Assembly (NCBI GenBank): GCA_033557465.1
Contig: CM066045.1
Location: 129,911,596-129,975,595, forward strand
Reading direction: 5' to 3'
DNA from: Ichthyophis bannanicus
Lineage: Eukaryota > Chordata > Amphibia > Gymnophiona > Ichthyophiidae
Length of the DNA stretch: 64,000 nt
Shown here: piece by piece, positions 1 through 11,629 of the stretch
Numbering within the stretch: position 1 is the first letter of the stretch
Layout of the letters: each line of letters starts with the position of its first letter
Program-made: the position numbers and the translations under genes
The notes under the pieces: generated by a model
What the model saw: only the letters and a program-made list of their open reading frames with translations
What the model was told of the DNA's origin: nothing
The model's database searches: none

Positions 1-61
1 TCAGAGGCAAGAAAGTTCGATGGGCATAGTAGTTTTGTTTGGTGAGTGCTATAACTTGAGT

Positions 62-400
62 GGAAAGAGGTAAGCAGGAATGTGAAGTGAAGAAAGTCTG
101 AAAGAGAGCAGGATTTGAGCCAAATGTGCTCAGCTGCATGGGCACAGGAGCATAGACAGCAGGTAGTAGAAGACAGCCAAGGCTGAGGTATAGTACACTT
201 CACAAGATGTGGCAAGAGTATCCAGAGCAGAGGAGAGAGCAGTATTATTGGAAACTAAAGCCTCATCAACAGACTTAGAAGACAAGATGGAGGAAAGAGG
301 TAATGAGACAATATTGGGGAGAGCCGATAGATCAATAGCAATTTTTGAATTTTTGAGGCCCAGGCTCCAGCTATTCCGTCTCTTCAACAGCAAGCAAGCA
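62..400 (-). mobile_element. Possible L2-type LINE remnant (linker between endonuclease and RT)
   Basis: The minus-strand translation at about 130-393 contains a stretch reading SVDEALVSNNTALSSALD. It resembles the linker that follows the endonuclease in L2-group LINE proteins, where a short 'tLssaLD.lAP' motif is common. Nothing else of the protein is recognisable, and the flanks give no element boundary. It could be chance similarity. Confidence 0.25.
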
Positions 401-990
401 AAAGGAAGCTTTTATTTGAACACTGAATAGACGGAATCATTTTAGGCAAGAGTCTGATGTTTAGACAGAGAGCATGCTGGAATAAATTTCAGAAACATTT
501 AAGGCTGGCTCCCTTTCCAGTGCCTCAGGGCATCTTTTAAACCCTTTCTCAGGGCCAGTCCATCTCATAAGTTGTCTTTTCAGGACCAATTGAGTACTTT
601 GCAGAAAAAGATGAGAGCCAGATGCAAAGGGGCATTCCTTCCCAATGACTTGGGCCCTTCCTGTGCTTGACACATGGTGTCTTCCAAGGTTACTGGGATA
701 GTTATCCACAGACTGCTGTATACTTCAGGGTCAGCAGAAAGAACAAATACTGTGTATTTCTTAAAGCAGGTTTAGTCTGATTGCAGCATCCCAGACTTTT
801 GTGCTTCTAAACATTTCATTTCATTGGTGCATTCGGCCACACAGCTTCATAGGAAGAGACTTCCGCTGTTTCTACAATATGCTTCTGTGCAGAGGGACTT
901 TGTTTTTTTGGGTCAGGTGTCCCGCTCCCTGGGTTGGCTGGAAACAGTGTTCAGAGCCACTGGGAAGGAGAGCTTCCCATCTTTGCACAG
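401..990. other. No recognisable feature
   Basis: Mixed-composition sequence without a convincing reading frame, repeat end or RNA gene. The short open frames here have no family features. Confidence 0.4.
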
Positions 991-1080
991 CCAAAATCCT
1001 ACAATTTAGGACCCTGAGCTTGGACACTGGGCGTGACCTCCCAGTGTCCAAGCTCAGGGTCCTAAATTGTAGGATTTTGG
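991..1080. repeat. Perfect inverted repeat, 41-bp arms, 8-bp loop
   Basis: Positions 991-1031 are the exact reverse complement of 1040-1080, separated by the eight bases at 1032-1039. The arms would form a long hairpin in single-stranded DNA or RNA. No transposon terminus or target duplication is evident next to it. Perfect pairing over 41 bp implies a recent inverted duplication or ongoing arm homogenisation. A sequencing fold-back artefact is the alternative. Confidence 0.9.
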
Positions 1081-1895
1081 AGTGAGCCCTATTATGTGAT
1101 CTCCTGGCCGAGGACTGACACTGTGATGATTGGACTAAGGCTCTAGATCAGTGCCCAAAGAAGCAGCCAAAAGAAAAAAGGAACATCCAAAAGGCTTTTT
1201 ACTGGTATTTCCACAAATTTTAATGAAACATAAACAATAGCTGCATTGCCATGGTATGATACGTTTGTAGGGATGACACTTTTGTTCTTAGATTGACAAA
1301 AAACATTTAAATACCATTACTCAAACACATTAACCCAATAAGACTCTCACTAAATTGATGGAAAAAATACAAATATTGTGAGTACGTGTAGGGACCTCAG
1401 GTGGAGAAGCCCTGCCAATTCAATTCATATTAAGGCTGTGGGCATTCTCCACCCAGTCTCATTCATCGGTCCCTACCCATGGAAACCAACATATTTTTTT
1501 CAAAATTTTAAATGCATTTCAAAATTTCAAAATACTTAGCTGAAAGAAAAGGGCCCACGGCAACCGTGCAAAAGTTCCTGGCTGTGAAGCCAACATTCTT
1601 GACTTGAGTTTCGCCGATATAGTTATCCAACGGCTTCTTCAGGGTTCTGAGTAATGGTATTGAAAAGTTTTTCATAACAATATATATATGGTGTCTCTCT
1701 TTGATTTCATTGTATATTATATAGTTTGGAGCACCAGGTTTTGGAGTTTTGATACGTAGTGTTTGCTTAGATTACCAAAGTCAGTCATTGAAGAAAAAGC
1801 CAAAGACAAGATTATTCATACAGTAATATATAGGTTCTATTGTTCTTTGATAGTGTAGCTTCTAAAAGAGAATGTTTGATGCTTGGAGGTCACCA
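1081..1895. other. AT-rich stretch with a weak hammerhead-like core on the minus strand
   Basis: On the minus strand, 1642-1600 reads CTGAAGA, then a stem-II-like segment (AGCCG...CGGC), then GAAA. These are the two conserved strands of a hammerhead core. The closing stems I and III are not convincing, so I do not call a ribozyme. Similar 'tgaagaagcc...ggcgaaa' tails are known from Penelope-like and related retroelements. The rest of the stretch shows no coding potential. Confidence 0.25.
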
Positions 1896-1899
1896 TTTA

Positions 1900-2155
1900 A
1901 GTCCTATATTTTGCCCTCCTTGTCACTGAGATGATCATACATAAACGAGTGTCTGTTGTCAACTCAGTATTGACTCCTGGTGACCCAGCAGCCCCTGGGT
2001 TTTCTGGTTTAGGTATGACTGGAAGTAGATTGTCAGGCCTATGGAGGGTAACGTAAATTAACCAAGGCCCATAAAGGAGTGCCACTGGAACTGAACCCTG
2101 ATCTCTTGATCACAAGGTTGCTGCTTTAACCACTAGACTTCTCCTGCACTCCATA
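1900..2155 (-). mobile_element. tRNA-derived SINE with an RTE-like tail
   Basis: Read on the minus strand, the right part begins with a tRNA-like head (gtctagtggttaaagcagc), followed by a B-box-like 'gggttcagttcc'. This is the usual split pol III promoter of a tRNA-derived SINE. The left part, near 1955-1985, matches about 20 of 27 bases of the 3' tail of the RTE/BovB-like LINE at 13.13 kb (tcgactcatggcgaccc region). That suggests the SINE borrowed the LINE tail in order to be copied by its reverse transcriptase. It is diverged and probably inactive. Confidence 0.6.
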
Positions 2156-2199
2156 AACACAAAGGGGTCATTCTGAAGCACGAATTCTGTTATTTGTGC

Positions 2200-2775
2200 T
2201 GGTTCCTGCCCTTTATAACTTCCCCACCGGTTGTGTGGGAAAGTTATACGGGGATGGGGAAGGGGCAGCACGGGTGCAGAGAGGGCAGGCAGTGGGCGAT
2301 CACTGGCCCTGGATGTACAGGGACGATTCTGATATCTGCCCTGTTTGTCCAGGGCTGGCGAAATGTCTGGGACGTTATTCCACCCCCAGGGTGGAATAAC
2401 TTCCCTGGACGTTTCTTTGGGTCTGCATAGGGGCGCTGAAGGGGCTTAAGTTAATCCCCGCAGCCTGACCCTGGCCTTAGGAGGCCAGATTGGGAGTCGG
2501 GCTTTGGGGAATTAACTTCTGTAGCAGGCGGTCGGCATCGCAGCTTTTAAATAGAGCCGCAGCTCCATTTGAAAGCCCTGGCTGAATTAGTCGGGCACTG
2601 CCTGTATGTGCAGGCTGGGACTGAATCGCAGTCCCAGCCTGCACATACAGGCTTGTTCGCGATTCTGATCCCGTGGGGCTAGATTTGTCCCATGGGATCA
2701 GAATCGCAATCTCCTTTTGTATGTCCAGGTCATCCTGGATGTACAAAGGAGATGTATGTCGGGATTGGAATCTGG
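2200..2775 (+). repeat. Serial-hairpin repeat, family A, copy 1
   Basis: A GC-rich non-coding repeat made of successive short palindromes. The clearest are 2374-2400 (12-bp perfect arms), 2600-2652 (23-bp perfect arms, 7-bp loop) and 2659-2707 (19-bp arms, one mismatch). Weaker ones lie at about 2308-2354 and 2711-2751. The same blocks recur in the same order at 39,600-40,285, so this is a dispersed family and not a chance structure. Open frames through it are incidental. It may be a MITE-like non-autonomous DNA element whose termini I cannot define. Confidence 0.7.
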
Positions 2776-5700
2776 CACAAACTGCTCATTTTTTCTGTTT
2801 GCCTTCTTTACTTGTACTGATTTGTGGCCTGGTAGTGGTGCACAATGTGCCTCTAGGCTGCTGCTTTAATTCTAGCTGTTAGTAAATGAAGTGCTTTGGA
2901 ATTACTTCCAGTGAATGCATGTGGTATCGTCATAGTTTCTCACGGAGGCACTTTAGGTACCCGCAGCTTCTCCTCAGATGAACAGATGGCAGGGTCTTCG
3001 TTCATAACAATCTCAGCTTGAGATCAGAATTCAAAACAAATTGGTCATCCAAGTCCAAATTCAGAGAACTGCTATGACTCTGTACTTGGCCTAGCAGTTT
3101 CCTTCTCCTCCTCCCTCCATTTTGGCATGCCGCTGATTTGGAACTGGCCTTTACTAGGGTAAAGATTCCATGAGCCTTCATTCATAACAAACATTCACAG
3201 CCACAGGGCGTTTATTCATATTGATCTTGTTCTGTTCAGCTGGGGTAGAGGAAGGCTTATGACGCCTGTGCGCCACCTCTTTTACTCAGTATAGCGCAGA
3301 CCACAAAAAATAGAAATGCATGCCCCCCCCCCCAAAAAAAAATCTGAGGGAGCTGTTGGAAATGCATTGGGGTTCCCATGGCAGCCCAGCGTTCCCCCAC
3401 CTCTCCATGTTGCCGGGATTACTGGGCCAGTTTCTCAGTTGACTCACTAATGGTCCTGTGTTAAGTGTTGGTGCTTATCTTTGGTATATATATCCAACAG
3501 CACTGTATATATGGACGCTGCAGTCACCATGCTGGCACAATCTGTTTTTTTTGTCATCTTGTGTTCTTTTAAAAAATAGAGCGCACTATTGCACTTGTTC
3601 ATGCATGTGTGGATAGTGCTCACTTTTGCCACTTTCACTTCAAAATGAAAACACTTCCCTAACGTATAATTACCGGGACAGCAGCTGAAGATCGACACTC
3701 TCTGGATAATTATTAGCTCATTCTCGTCCAGCCAGTAGGCTTGGCACACAAATATATAGCCATTTAGATCACTCAATGGCTAGTTATATCTCTATATATT
3801 TTTTAAATGTACAGAGAGAACAATTATGCCCCATGATGCTTAGGGTGAGAGGCAATCTATCTACTGTAATAAATCAATTGGAATATTGGCCCGATGAGAT
3901 TTTTGTTTTTAGAAATCAGGTTTGTACTATCCTCTTTCAAAGTCTGACTCATTTTTACATTGCAGACATGAGCTTGTGCCCCAGGTTACAGTAGCTTCAT
4001 GGTGCAGGGTGCGATTTAAGTATTGCGCAGTATGTCATTATGAAACCACAAGATGCTATTGCAGTAACCTTTTGTGTAAACCTCTCCATGCTCTGTCTAC
4101 TATTTAACAGCAAATTTGATGGATGCCCCTTCTAGCCTAGTAGTAAGTATTTATCATCGCCAGGGCAGCAGCTCTATGGTGCGACTGTCTACTCTGTTTT
4201 CCCTGGGGCCTCTGCTTCTTTTTTGGAGTTTTGTCCTAATAAGAGTCACAATTTAAGGTTCAATGGATAATGCACTATACTGAATCATAGTCTTTCCAAA
4301 CAGCCTTTGTACACAAAGCCTGCTCCGTGTACCCATTAAGTTCAGCCACTGTGTCGGCTCCTGCAAAAGGGAACCATTGATAAAGGTGAGACAGTTTGCT
4401 GTGATTTCCTCTGAGGCTAGCAGTTGGGTGTTGATTCCTCATTCTCCTTTGCTCCATTAGATTTAGGAAGATGCTCATAAGTATAATTCATAGCTAAATT
4501 ACATTCCAACAAAAATAAATCACACTGAAGGTATTCTAGCAGAGCCATGGGGGTTGTGTGTGATTTTATTTATTAATTTTTTGTTTTTGGGAGTTTTGTA
4601 GCACTTGCTCAGTTTTGTCAGCAGAATATTACCTCTGTTTCTTCGTAAGGATACCCTGAAGAGCCAGGATTTTCTTTAGCACGCAGGGCTGTTGCATATT
4701 GGGATTCATTTCTATAACCATTGCAGGTTCCTAAAGAAAAATGTCTGGGTCTAAGGAAAGTATCTTAAATCAGGGCCATACCAAGCCATAAATGTGCCCT
4801 GTGAGGCTTCCACATCTGGAGCCCCCCTTTCTCCCCCATCACAGGTTTGTCATTTGCCCCAAGCATCTCCTCATCTTACCTGCATACCCAGTCGGCTCTC
4901 CCCCGCACTACCTGCCCTTGGTCACAGCGTTGGCTGCAACTCCACACTTGAATGGCCGGTCTGGTTCTTCCCTCCTCTGCGTCAGGAGGAAGGGATCAAG
5001 CAAACATGCAAGCGTGGAGTCGGAAAGACCCACAGAGTTTCTTTCAATTGGATGTCGCTGCTGACACTGCCAAGGCAACACTAAAAGTGTCGGCAGGACA
5101 AGGGCAGGCAGCATGGCAGGGGGGGGGGGCAAGGCCGGCAGCGCTAAATGTGCCCCTATTTCTTTGCTCCCTGTGCACTGTAATAAATAGCTGCAAATCA
5201 TGGCCTTTTAAACATTTCTAAGTCATGTAAGAAATCACTTCATAGTGCAAGCTGTTTGTAAGGTTACCAGATGGCCCTGATTTTCAGGGATTGCCCTCAA
5301 TTTTACAGCTGTGTCCCCGACTCCCACCTGTTTTGGCAGCCTCCTCTCCCCAATTCCAGCAAGGAGGATGGTGGGGGGTAGAAAAATTAATTTTATTTTC
5401 AATTTAGTGATTTGCAGATGTCGGCTTTTAGAATTTACATCCATTCTCTTTTTATATATTTTACAGTAGATTTTCTCTGTTGGTTTGTCTGCTTGGAAGT
5501 GATATTGCTGCCGTCATAGAATGGAGGGGAACAGGGTAAGGGCTTCTCTTGCCTCCTTCACTCCCGCCCCCCACCGGCCCCCTCCTCCACCACACATGTC
5601 TGATAAGTGTCACAGATTTGCCTGCAAAAACTCTGGCACGTTTAGGTGATGAAGGTTGGACTTGCTGTAGGAGGCGTCCCCTGCTATAATTAGAGGGAAA

Positions 5701-6500
5701 TATGAAAGGACTTGGCTTTAAATGACTCTCCTCTGCCCATATACGGCTGGCACAAAGGGTGGGGTAATCAGGGTGACTGCTTGGGAGAAGAGGGAGGACA
5801 GGGGCCATGCTGCCTTTTTGAGATAGCATGTGAGCCTTTTGAGCATGCAAGCCCAAAAGGAAAAGAGGGCACCAAAAGCAATATCTTGCCATTTAGCAAT
5901 TAAAACAGCCCAATATTTGGATATCTTTTGAAAATACTTGCAAGACGCATTCTGAAAATGCCATGGTGTCAGCAGCTTCACTGCAGTACAGCTGCGGGAG
6001 TGAAGTAAAATGCCCTTGCAACTGTGTTAAATGTTAATGCGGCAGCGGCTGCAGGAAGAGGAGGCCGCTGGCTGTTAAGTAATGATAGCAAGACAGTGAG
6101 ACAGGCTTCCTGCGCCCTTAGCTCTTGAGCACCCCGATCCAGTGCCTCACTGGTTCGCTTCTTAAGCCGGTCCCGGAGCATCCCCAGTATTGCGCAAACT
6201 ATCGCATTGTGTTGAGAAAAAGGTAACTTAATGATATTTAGCACCCTCAGTCATTTTGAAAAGTTGGCTCTTGTGACCCTGTGTACTTCCTAGTTTATAG
6301 TACCGCCTGCATGTCTGGACTGAGAGGTGGAGAGAGAGGACTAGACGATAAGGAGAGGTATAATCTGATTGGATAGAGAGGTAAAAAAAATAAATAAATG
6401 GCGGAAATTCTAAAGGAAAAAAATCAATGTCTGAGTTAGAGGTAGGCGATAAAGGGAAGAAGACAAGGAGAGGGAAATTACAAATAGGAGAAGATAGATG
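2776..6500. other. Long stretch without recognisable genes
   Basis: The stretch contains only homopolymer tracts (C/A run near 3325-3345, G run near 5121-5130) and a few short open frames with no family signature. The two overlapping plus-strand frames near 4.8-5.2 kb and the 143-codon minus frame near 5.5-5.9 kb look like shadows of GC-rich sequence. No splice-flanked exon could be supported. Confidence 0.4.
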
Positions 6501-6504
6501 AAAG

Positions 6505-6900
6505 CAAAATTTATTTATTTGAAACATTTGGTATACCGCCATTGGCACAATAAACAGTATTATAGCGGTTTACAATAAGATCAATGGTTATCAAAATACT
6601 GTACAAAAGACAAACAAAAAAAATACAGGCAAATAGATCCAATATGTTACAGGGAAGCTGAAGCACAACAAAGTCATCCAAAAACCAATTGGGAGGGGGG
6701 GGGGGAGATACCCAGTTAAAGAACTAAATCACTGTCAGATAAAAGCTGCATAGGATTTCTGGAAAAGCCAGGACTTCAATATTTTCTTGAACTTGAATCA
6801 GTGAATTAGATCAACACAGTTTAGAAAAATTAAAATACTCAGATGCTATAGGTACAAAGACGTGTTGCATTTTGAATTTATTAACTGGAATGGGTCCATT
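6505..6900 (-). mobile_element. L2-group LINE 3' end (truncated)
   Basis: The segment begins with a TTTATTTATTT tail and the terminal stem 'ggtataccgcc...tagcggtttacaa'. The same terminal stem ends the better-preserved LINEs at 32.07 and 57.23 kb. The sequence beyond, to about 6.9 kb, reads in the antisense direction like the C-terminal end and 3' UTR of the same group, but it is too decayed to translate. It is a dead 5'-truncated insertion. Confidence 0.55.
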
Positions 6901-7279
6901 TTGGGAAATGAACTCAATATTGATCCTATACATAGAGATAATTAACAACATCTAAAACATATTATTCCTATATTATTTTTATGCAAAGCTTTACGCAAGA
7001 TTTCATTATAGAGCACGTTACTACTATCAATTAATGTCTGCACTAACGTTCACAATATGATATATATAAAAGGACCTTCATGAAAGAATAACATCACTCC
7101 AACTTCAAACAAAGGGTCCGATGTGGATTCACTTTAATCATTGGCCCTACAATCTCTAGGGAAAGTTATCGTCCACATATAAATGAGAAAAACGTATCCT
7201 AGAAGGAGTTCATAACAGATTCTGCCTTCTTTATGATTAGTGATGGATCTCACTGTAATTCCTTAATTTCATATTCAAC

Positions 7280-7800
7280 ATGGCTTCACATATTCTGAAT
7301 CTTGAAGAAAAAACAGATCATTCCAAGGGGATTAAGGATAATGAAGTGTCCAAAATTTTGTACACAATTCTGGATTTTTGGAAAAAATTAAATAAGGAAA
7401 TTAATGAGTTAATTGAAGCACTTAAAATTTATTAAAACAGGGAATGGTAATGGGTGATTATGAACATAGCCTTAAAGATATTCAACAATTTTGGTAGAAT
7501 TTAAGGATATGCTCCATAGAGATGAACATCAAGCAGTCATGTATTATTGGATTTGGAAAGACTATTTAAAAAAAAAGCCACAAAGAGTTACTTTTGACAG
7601 GTCTTCAGAAAAATCAGATTTATTAAAGATTAAAAAGAGGGATCCATTAGATATTCACATGATAAAGGGGATTTTTTTTTTTAGAACCATCCAGACCAAG
7701 ATGGGGCGTGGATATGGGTACAAAGCAATGTATTCCGAGTATTTCAAATCAATCAGATCCCATAACATGATCACAATCTCTCAAAAATAAACAGCTATAA
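7280..7800 (+). CDS. Unclassified decayed ORF fragments
   Basis: A short frame starting near 7280 (MASHILNLEEKT...) is followed by a 99-codon frame at 7491-7790 that is rich in lysine, isoleucine and aromatic residues. The two could be pieces of one broken protein. I recognise no domain. The AT-rich composition and lysine content fit an old retroelement ORF better than a host exon, but I cannot assign a family. Confidence 0.2.
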
Positions 7801-7956
7801 ATATTTAAAAATGAGACATTTGCCATCAATTTATTCATAAATTGCAATAGTTATTTTTTGTTGATTAAAACAATGGATATGAATTGCCCTGTTTGACCAA
7901 AATCCAAATGGATCCCTTCAGGGATCACGAGTTCAACTTTTATAAATTTTGGAGAT

Positions 7957-8335
7957 TTAGGGACATCTTTACTAAATCACACTGACAGCACAGGGCAGCA
8001 CAGTAAAAGTCACGTACTAACTGCTTCGCTTGTGATGGGATGGCCACTGGGTGGGCTGGGATGAAATGTGGGCATTGGTGGCACATCGTAGTTAACACGG
8101 GTATCATTGGTTTGGGCTGACGTTGAATGTTGCCATTAAGGCAGGTGAAGTTACTGCCTCCTTTAAGGGATGACTGCAAGGGTCCCGCATGCCATTTAGC
8201 ATGGCTGCAGTGCACTAATAGTATAAGGACATGCAGACCTCCCCCCGCCTCCAAAGGTTATTTCTTGACCTCTGCGCTAATCTTTGGGGTTGAACATAAG
8301 CTAATCTTGTGCAGTTCAGTAAACATGCCCCTTAG
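7957..8335. mobile_element. MITE-like element with short terminal inverted repeats
   Basis: The left end reads ggacatctttactaaatc. The right end, reverse complemented, reads ggggcatgtttactgaac, giving terminal inverted repeats of roughly 18 bp with a few mismatches. TTAG flanks both sides and could be a TTA-type target duplication, as made by PIF/Harbinger-like transposases. The interior is non-coding. The total is about 0.37 kb. Confidence 0.45.
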
Positions 8336-9674
8336 TGTTAGACGATATGAAGTTGTATGAAGAAACCATGTTGAATAAGAGATACAATATGAAGTTGTCA
8401 TATGAACAATGGGAGGCAGGACTGGCCCCGGAGCAACTATACTTTGAATAAGAAGTCAGGATTTCAGTGCTAATTTAAAGTTTTTTGATAGGCATTCTCC
8501 ATGCATAATTCAATTGGCATAGAATTCCAGGGAAAAGGGGCCTGAACACCCAAAGTCTGCCTATGAGTAGATTTAATTTGAACTTGCATATAAGATGCTG
8601 AGAAGATCTAAGTGGTCTTACAGGAGAATAGAAGATCAAAGAAGCTGTCCAAGTGGTCATCTAGGGTGAAGCACATGATGAGGTATGGTCATGTTCTTTA
8701 TATTGAAATTTATCTAAAGCTTTGCTAAGAAGACACATAAAAATAATAGTGGATTACCATGTTTTGGGAAATACGCATCTCTGATGTCTCTGAATTGTTT
8801 GCTGTGTATGAGAGAAATCCATATTTGCATTACATGCAGAGTTTAGCTTATTGCAGCTTCCATTTTAGTATTTGTCTTAACATTCCTTTTTCTAATGTGT
8901 GGCTCCTTATTCTGCACGTGGTGAAGATCTGTCCATGCTGTTTGTTTGGCTGTAATATTTCTAGTGCAGCCTTTTCATAGGTTTGAACCCAGATAGCTGT
9001 GGTGTCTGGCTCTTTGCACATCATTTTGCTCAGCTGCTCATTAAGGGCAGTTCATAAATATTTTCATTTTAAAATTGGGTAGAGCTGTTGCTGTTTGAGT
9101 CCTCACGGTTAGCATTGTTATAATATGGCAAGCTTACAATATAAGTTCTGTTTGGTGGTTTTGGGGGGGAGGGGGGAGGTTGGTAGAGATTTGTATTACT
9201 TGAGATAGTGGAGGGAGTTTATGGTGTTAAAGTGATGCCAGAACTAGTGGGGAGTTTTTTGTATGGGGAAATACCCTACTTCTGCTCTAAATTCATTGCT
9301 GGGGGAATTTATTGATCACCGAGTAAGTTGACAGACTGCAAGGTACAAGGTTTGAATTAGAGTTCTGTCCCATCTCATATAGACGTCCACATTTCACTGG
9401 TCTTGCTCAACCTTCCCATGGAGGGGGTGAGAGAGGCATGGTGTGCAATGGCACCAGCCTGCAGAAGAGCTGCAAAAACCTAAATCTCACTGTCGCTGAG
9501 AAGGTGTAGCAGAGAGGAAGGGACAGGGGAGAATCGGTAGAGAATGTGCAGGTCAGATGATGATGCTCCGGATGGTGCTGTAAGTGAAGTCTGTATTTTC
9601 CATGGGGAAGGGGAGGGATGCTAATTGAAATTTTCACACAGAGTGCTGGTTTAGTTAGGACTGACTCTGCTTTA

Positions 9675-9765
9675 TGTTTATTATGTTTATTTATTTATTT
9701 GAATTTGATATACCGCTCAGGCCGAAGCATTAGAGTGGTTTACAATAATATATCATTTGCTTGAC
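9675..9765 (-). mobile_element. L2-group LINE/SINE 3' terminal fragment
   Basis: A TTTATTTATTTATTT tract is followed by 'gatataccgctcaggc...gagtggtttacaa'. This is the terminal stem shared by the L2-group elements of this window, read from the tail end. Only the last ~80 bases of the element are present. Confidence 0.55.
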
Positions 9766-9856
9766 TGTGAAGGCCAGAACCATTGTTGGGAACAATGGGA
9801 TCCAGGGCAGAAATTAAGGAATGGGACAAGCCAGAACCAGACTCCGTAGGGTTGCC

Positions 9857-10003
9857 AACTGGCTCCAGATTTTAGGGACACCCTGATCCAGTCCTGGTTT
9901 TACTTTGCTGATTTTTCTAAGGAAATCCAGGTAGCAAGTCCATATAGCTAGTAAGGTAAAACCAGGACTGGATCAGAGTGTCCCTAAAATCTGGAGTCAG
10001 CCA
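9857..10003. repeat. Imperfect inverted repeat, ~45-bp arms
   Basis: The left arm (about 9857-9903) and right arm (about 9955-10003) are largely reverse complements. Each carries a 'tccagattttagggaca' type outer block and a 'gatccagtcctggtttta' inner block. The ~50-bp spacer is AT-rich. It may be a small fold-back MITE. No clear target duplication is visible. Confidence 0.6.
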
Positions 10004-10389
10004 CCTTAGTCAGGAGCCCTAAAGTCCTGCCTCAGTGGCATTACTCACCTTCACCAGTAGGTTGTCTTATGGTATTGGGGGTCTAAGGCAGTTGTCTTGC
10101 TTCTGTCCTTCCTCCCCACCCCAGTTGATTGAAGAAATCTCATAAACATAATACATTTGGGTTTTGTGACTATTATTTATGCAACTTTTGTTAATTTAAC
10201 AATTTTAATATCAATACTTCTATTCTCCCATTTCAGTCATAGAAAGTACAAAGCGGAGTACATAATAACCATAAAATAAACATTAAAGTAAAACAATTAC
10301 AACACACCATCAAACCAAACATACCCATCAACCTTAAAGAGAACCCATCTAGATTGTAAAATGCTGACTCTTGCCTTTATCTTCAGTTT

Positions 10390-11625
10390 TATCCCAGGGC
10401 TTGATAGACCGTTCAAGCAAAAGCATCAAAGCAGTTTACAAAACTAATAAACAGGCTGCAAGTTAAAGGAAGAAAGGGACGCCATTAATGTACAGGAAAG
10501 GCGAGGTGATAAGGCACAAAGTAGCTAGGAAGAAGGGATGGAAGTTGGACGGAGTGTAATAGACAAGCCAGGTGGGAGAGGAAGGGTAATCATGATTGGG
10601 GGACGGGAAGGTCGAAGGCAAAGGGTTTTCAGCATACTCATGAATTTCTGGAAGGAGAGTAGAATGAGGCTGGTAATGAATTCCAAAGTGCGGGACCCAG
10701 AAAGAAGAATGCAGAATGGCGAGTTAGTTCGAAGCATGCGGGGGAGGGAAGGGATAAGCAGCTAGCATGGATAGAACGGAGTAGGCGGGGGAGGGGGGAG
10801 CATGTAAATGAACAAGGTCTGCAAGGTACTGCGGAGTGCCAGTGTGGATAACCTTATGGAGGATGGTAAGTATCTTGTAAGTGGATCTGAACTTGAATGG
10901 GAGCCAGTGCAAGTGAAGAAGAAGAGGAGCTAACATGATCTGTGCAAGAGGAGTGGGTGAGAAGGCGAGCTGCGGTGTTTTGAAGAAGCTGCAACCGGTG
11001 GAGCTGGTATTGGGGCAAACCTGCCAGGACAACATTGCAATAGTCAAGTCTAGATATAGTTAATGTTAGAACAAGTGTAATCGGTGAAGAAAGAGGGAGA
11101 AACAGATGAACTGCCCGTATTTGGTGAAGGGAGGCAAAGGAACGATGGACAAGTGAGGGAGATGTGTTGATGGAAGGACAGGGAGGAATCCAGGGTGAAG
11201 CCAAGGTACCAGAGAGATGAAGTGAGGGGTATGGGAGTACCGGACAACGTGGGCACCAATGAGGGACAGGGAGCACCGAAGGTGAACCATATGGCAGCGG
11301 ATTTTGAGGGATTAAGGTGCAGATATGTGTCTAGCCACGGGGAGAGGCAGGTGTCCAGAGGAGTTAAGTCAGGGGAGAAAGGACTGGTATGGAACAGAAG
11401 AACGATTTCCTCAGTGTAGTAGTACCCTGATATTCCAGACTGTTGAATAATAAGTGCAAGTGGGGTGAGGAAAAGGTTAGAGAAGGGGGGCCAGTATGGG
11501 GTACACCACAAGGAAGAGAGGTAACTGGAGAGGTTGTAGAACTGATCTGGACAGAGAAGGAGCAATCTCATGGAAATGAAAGTGAAAAGAATCATTGGGA
11601 TGGAAGAGAGTAACATTACACACAA
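10390..11625 (-). mobile_element. Old 5'-truncated L2 LINE
   Basis: Minus-strand frames at 11,625-11,050, 11,276-10,854 and 11,047-10,724 together spell the second half of an L2-type reverse transcriptase. One frame has SRLDYCNVVLAGLPQYQLHR and QNTAARLL, and the next has LHWLPFKFRSTYKI. These are the thumb-region signatures of L2 and CR1-group LINE proteins. The catalytic YADD region lies upstream and is badly damaged. Frameshifts separate the pieces. The 3' end near 10,390 carries a degenerate version of the terminal stem. It is inactive and older than the copies at 32-36 and 57-60 kb. Confidence 0.75.
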
Positions 11626-11629
11626 AATA

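Noticed and set aside
4792..5892. Possible host exons (several 90-143-codon frames)
   Set aside because: The frames overlap on both strands, have no domain and no convincing splice signals. GC-rich composition explains them.
10538..11419. Plus-strand frames near 10.5-11.4 kb
   Set aside because: They are antisense to L2 RT sequence that is recognisable on the minus strand.
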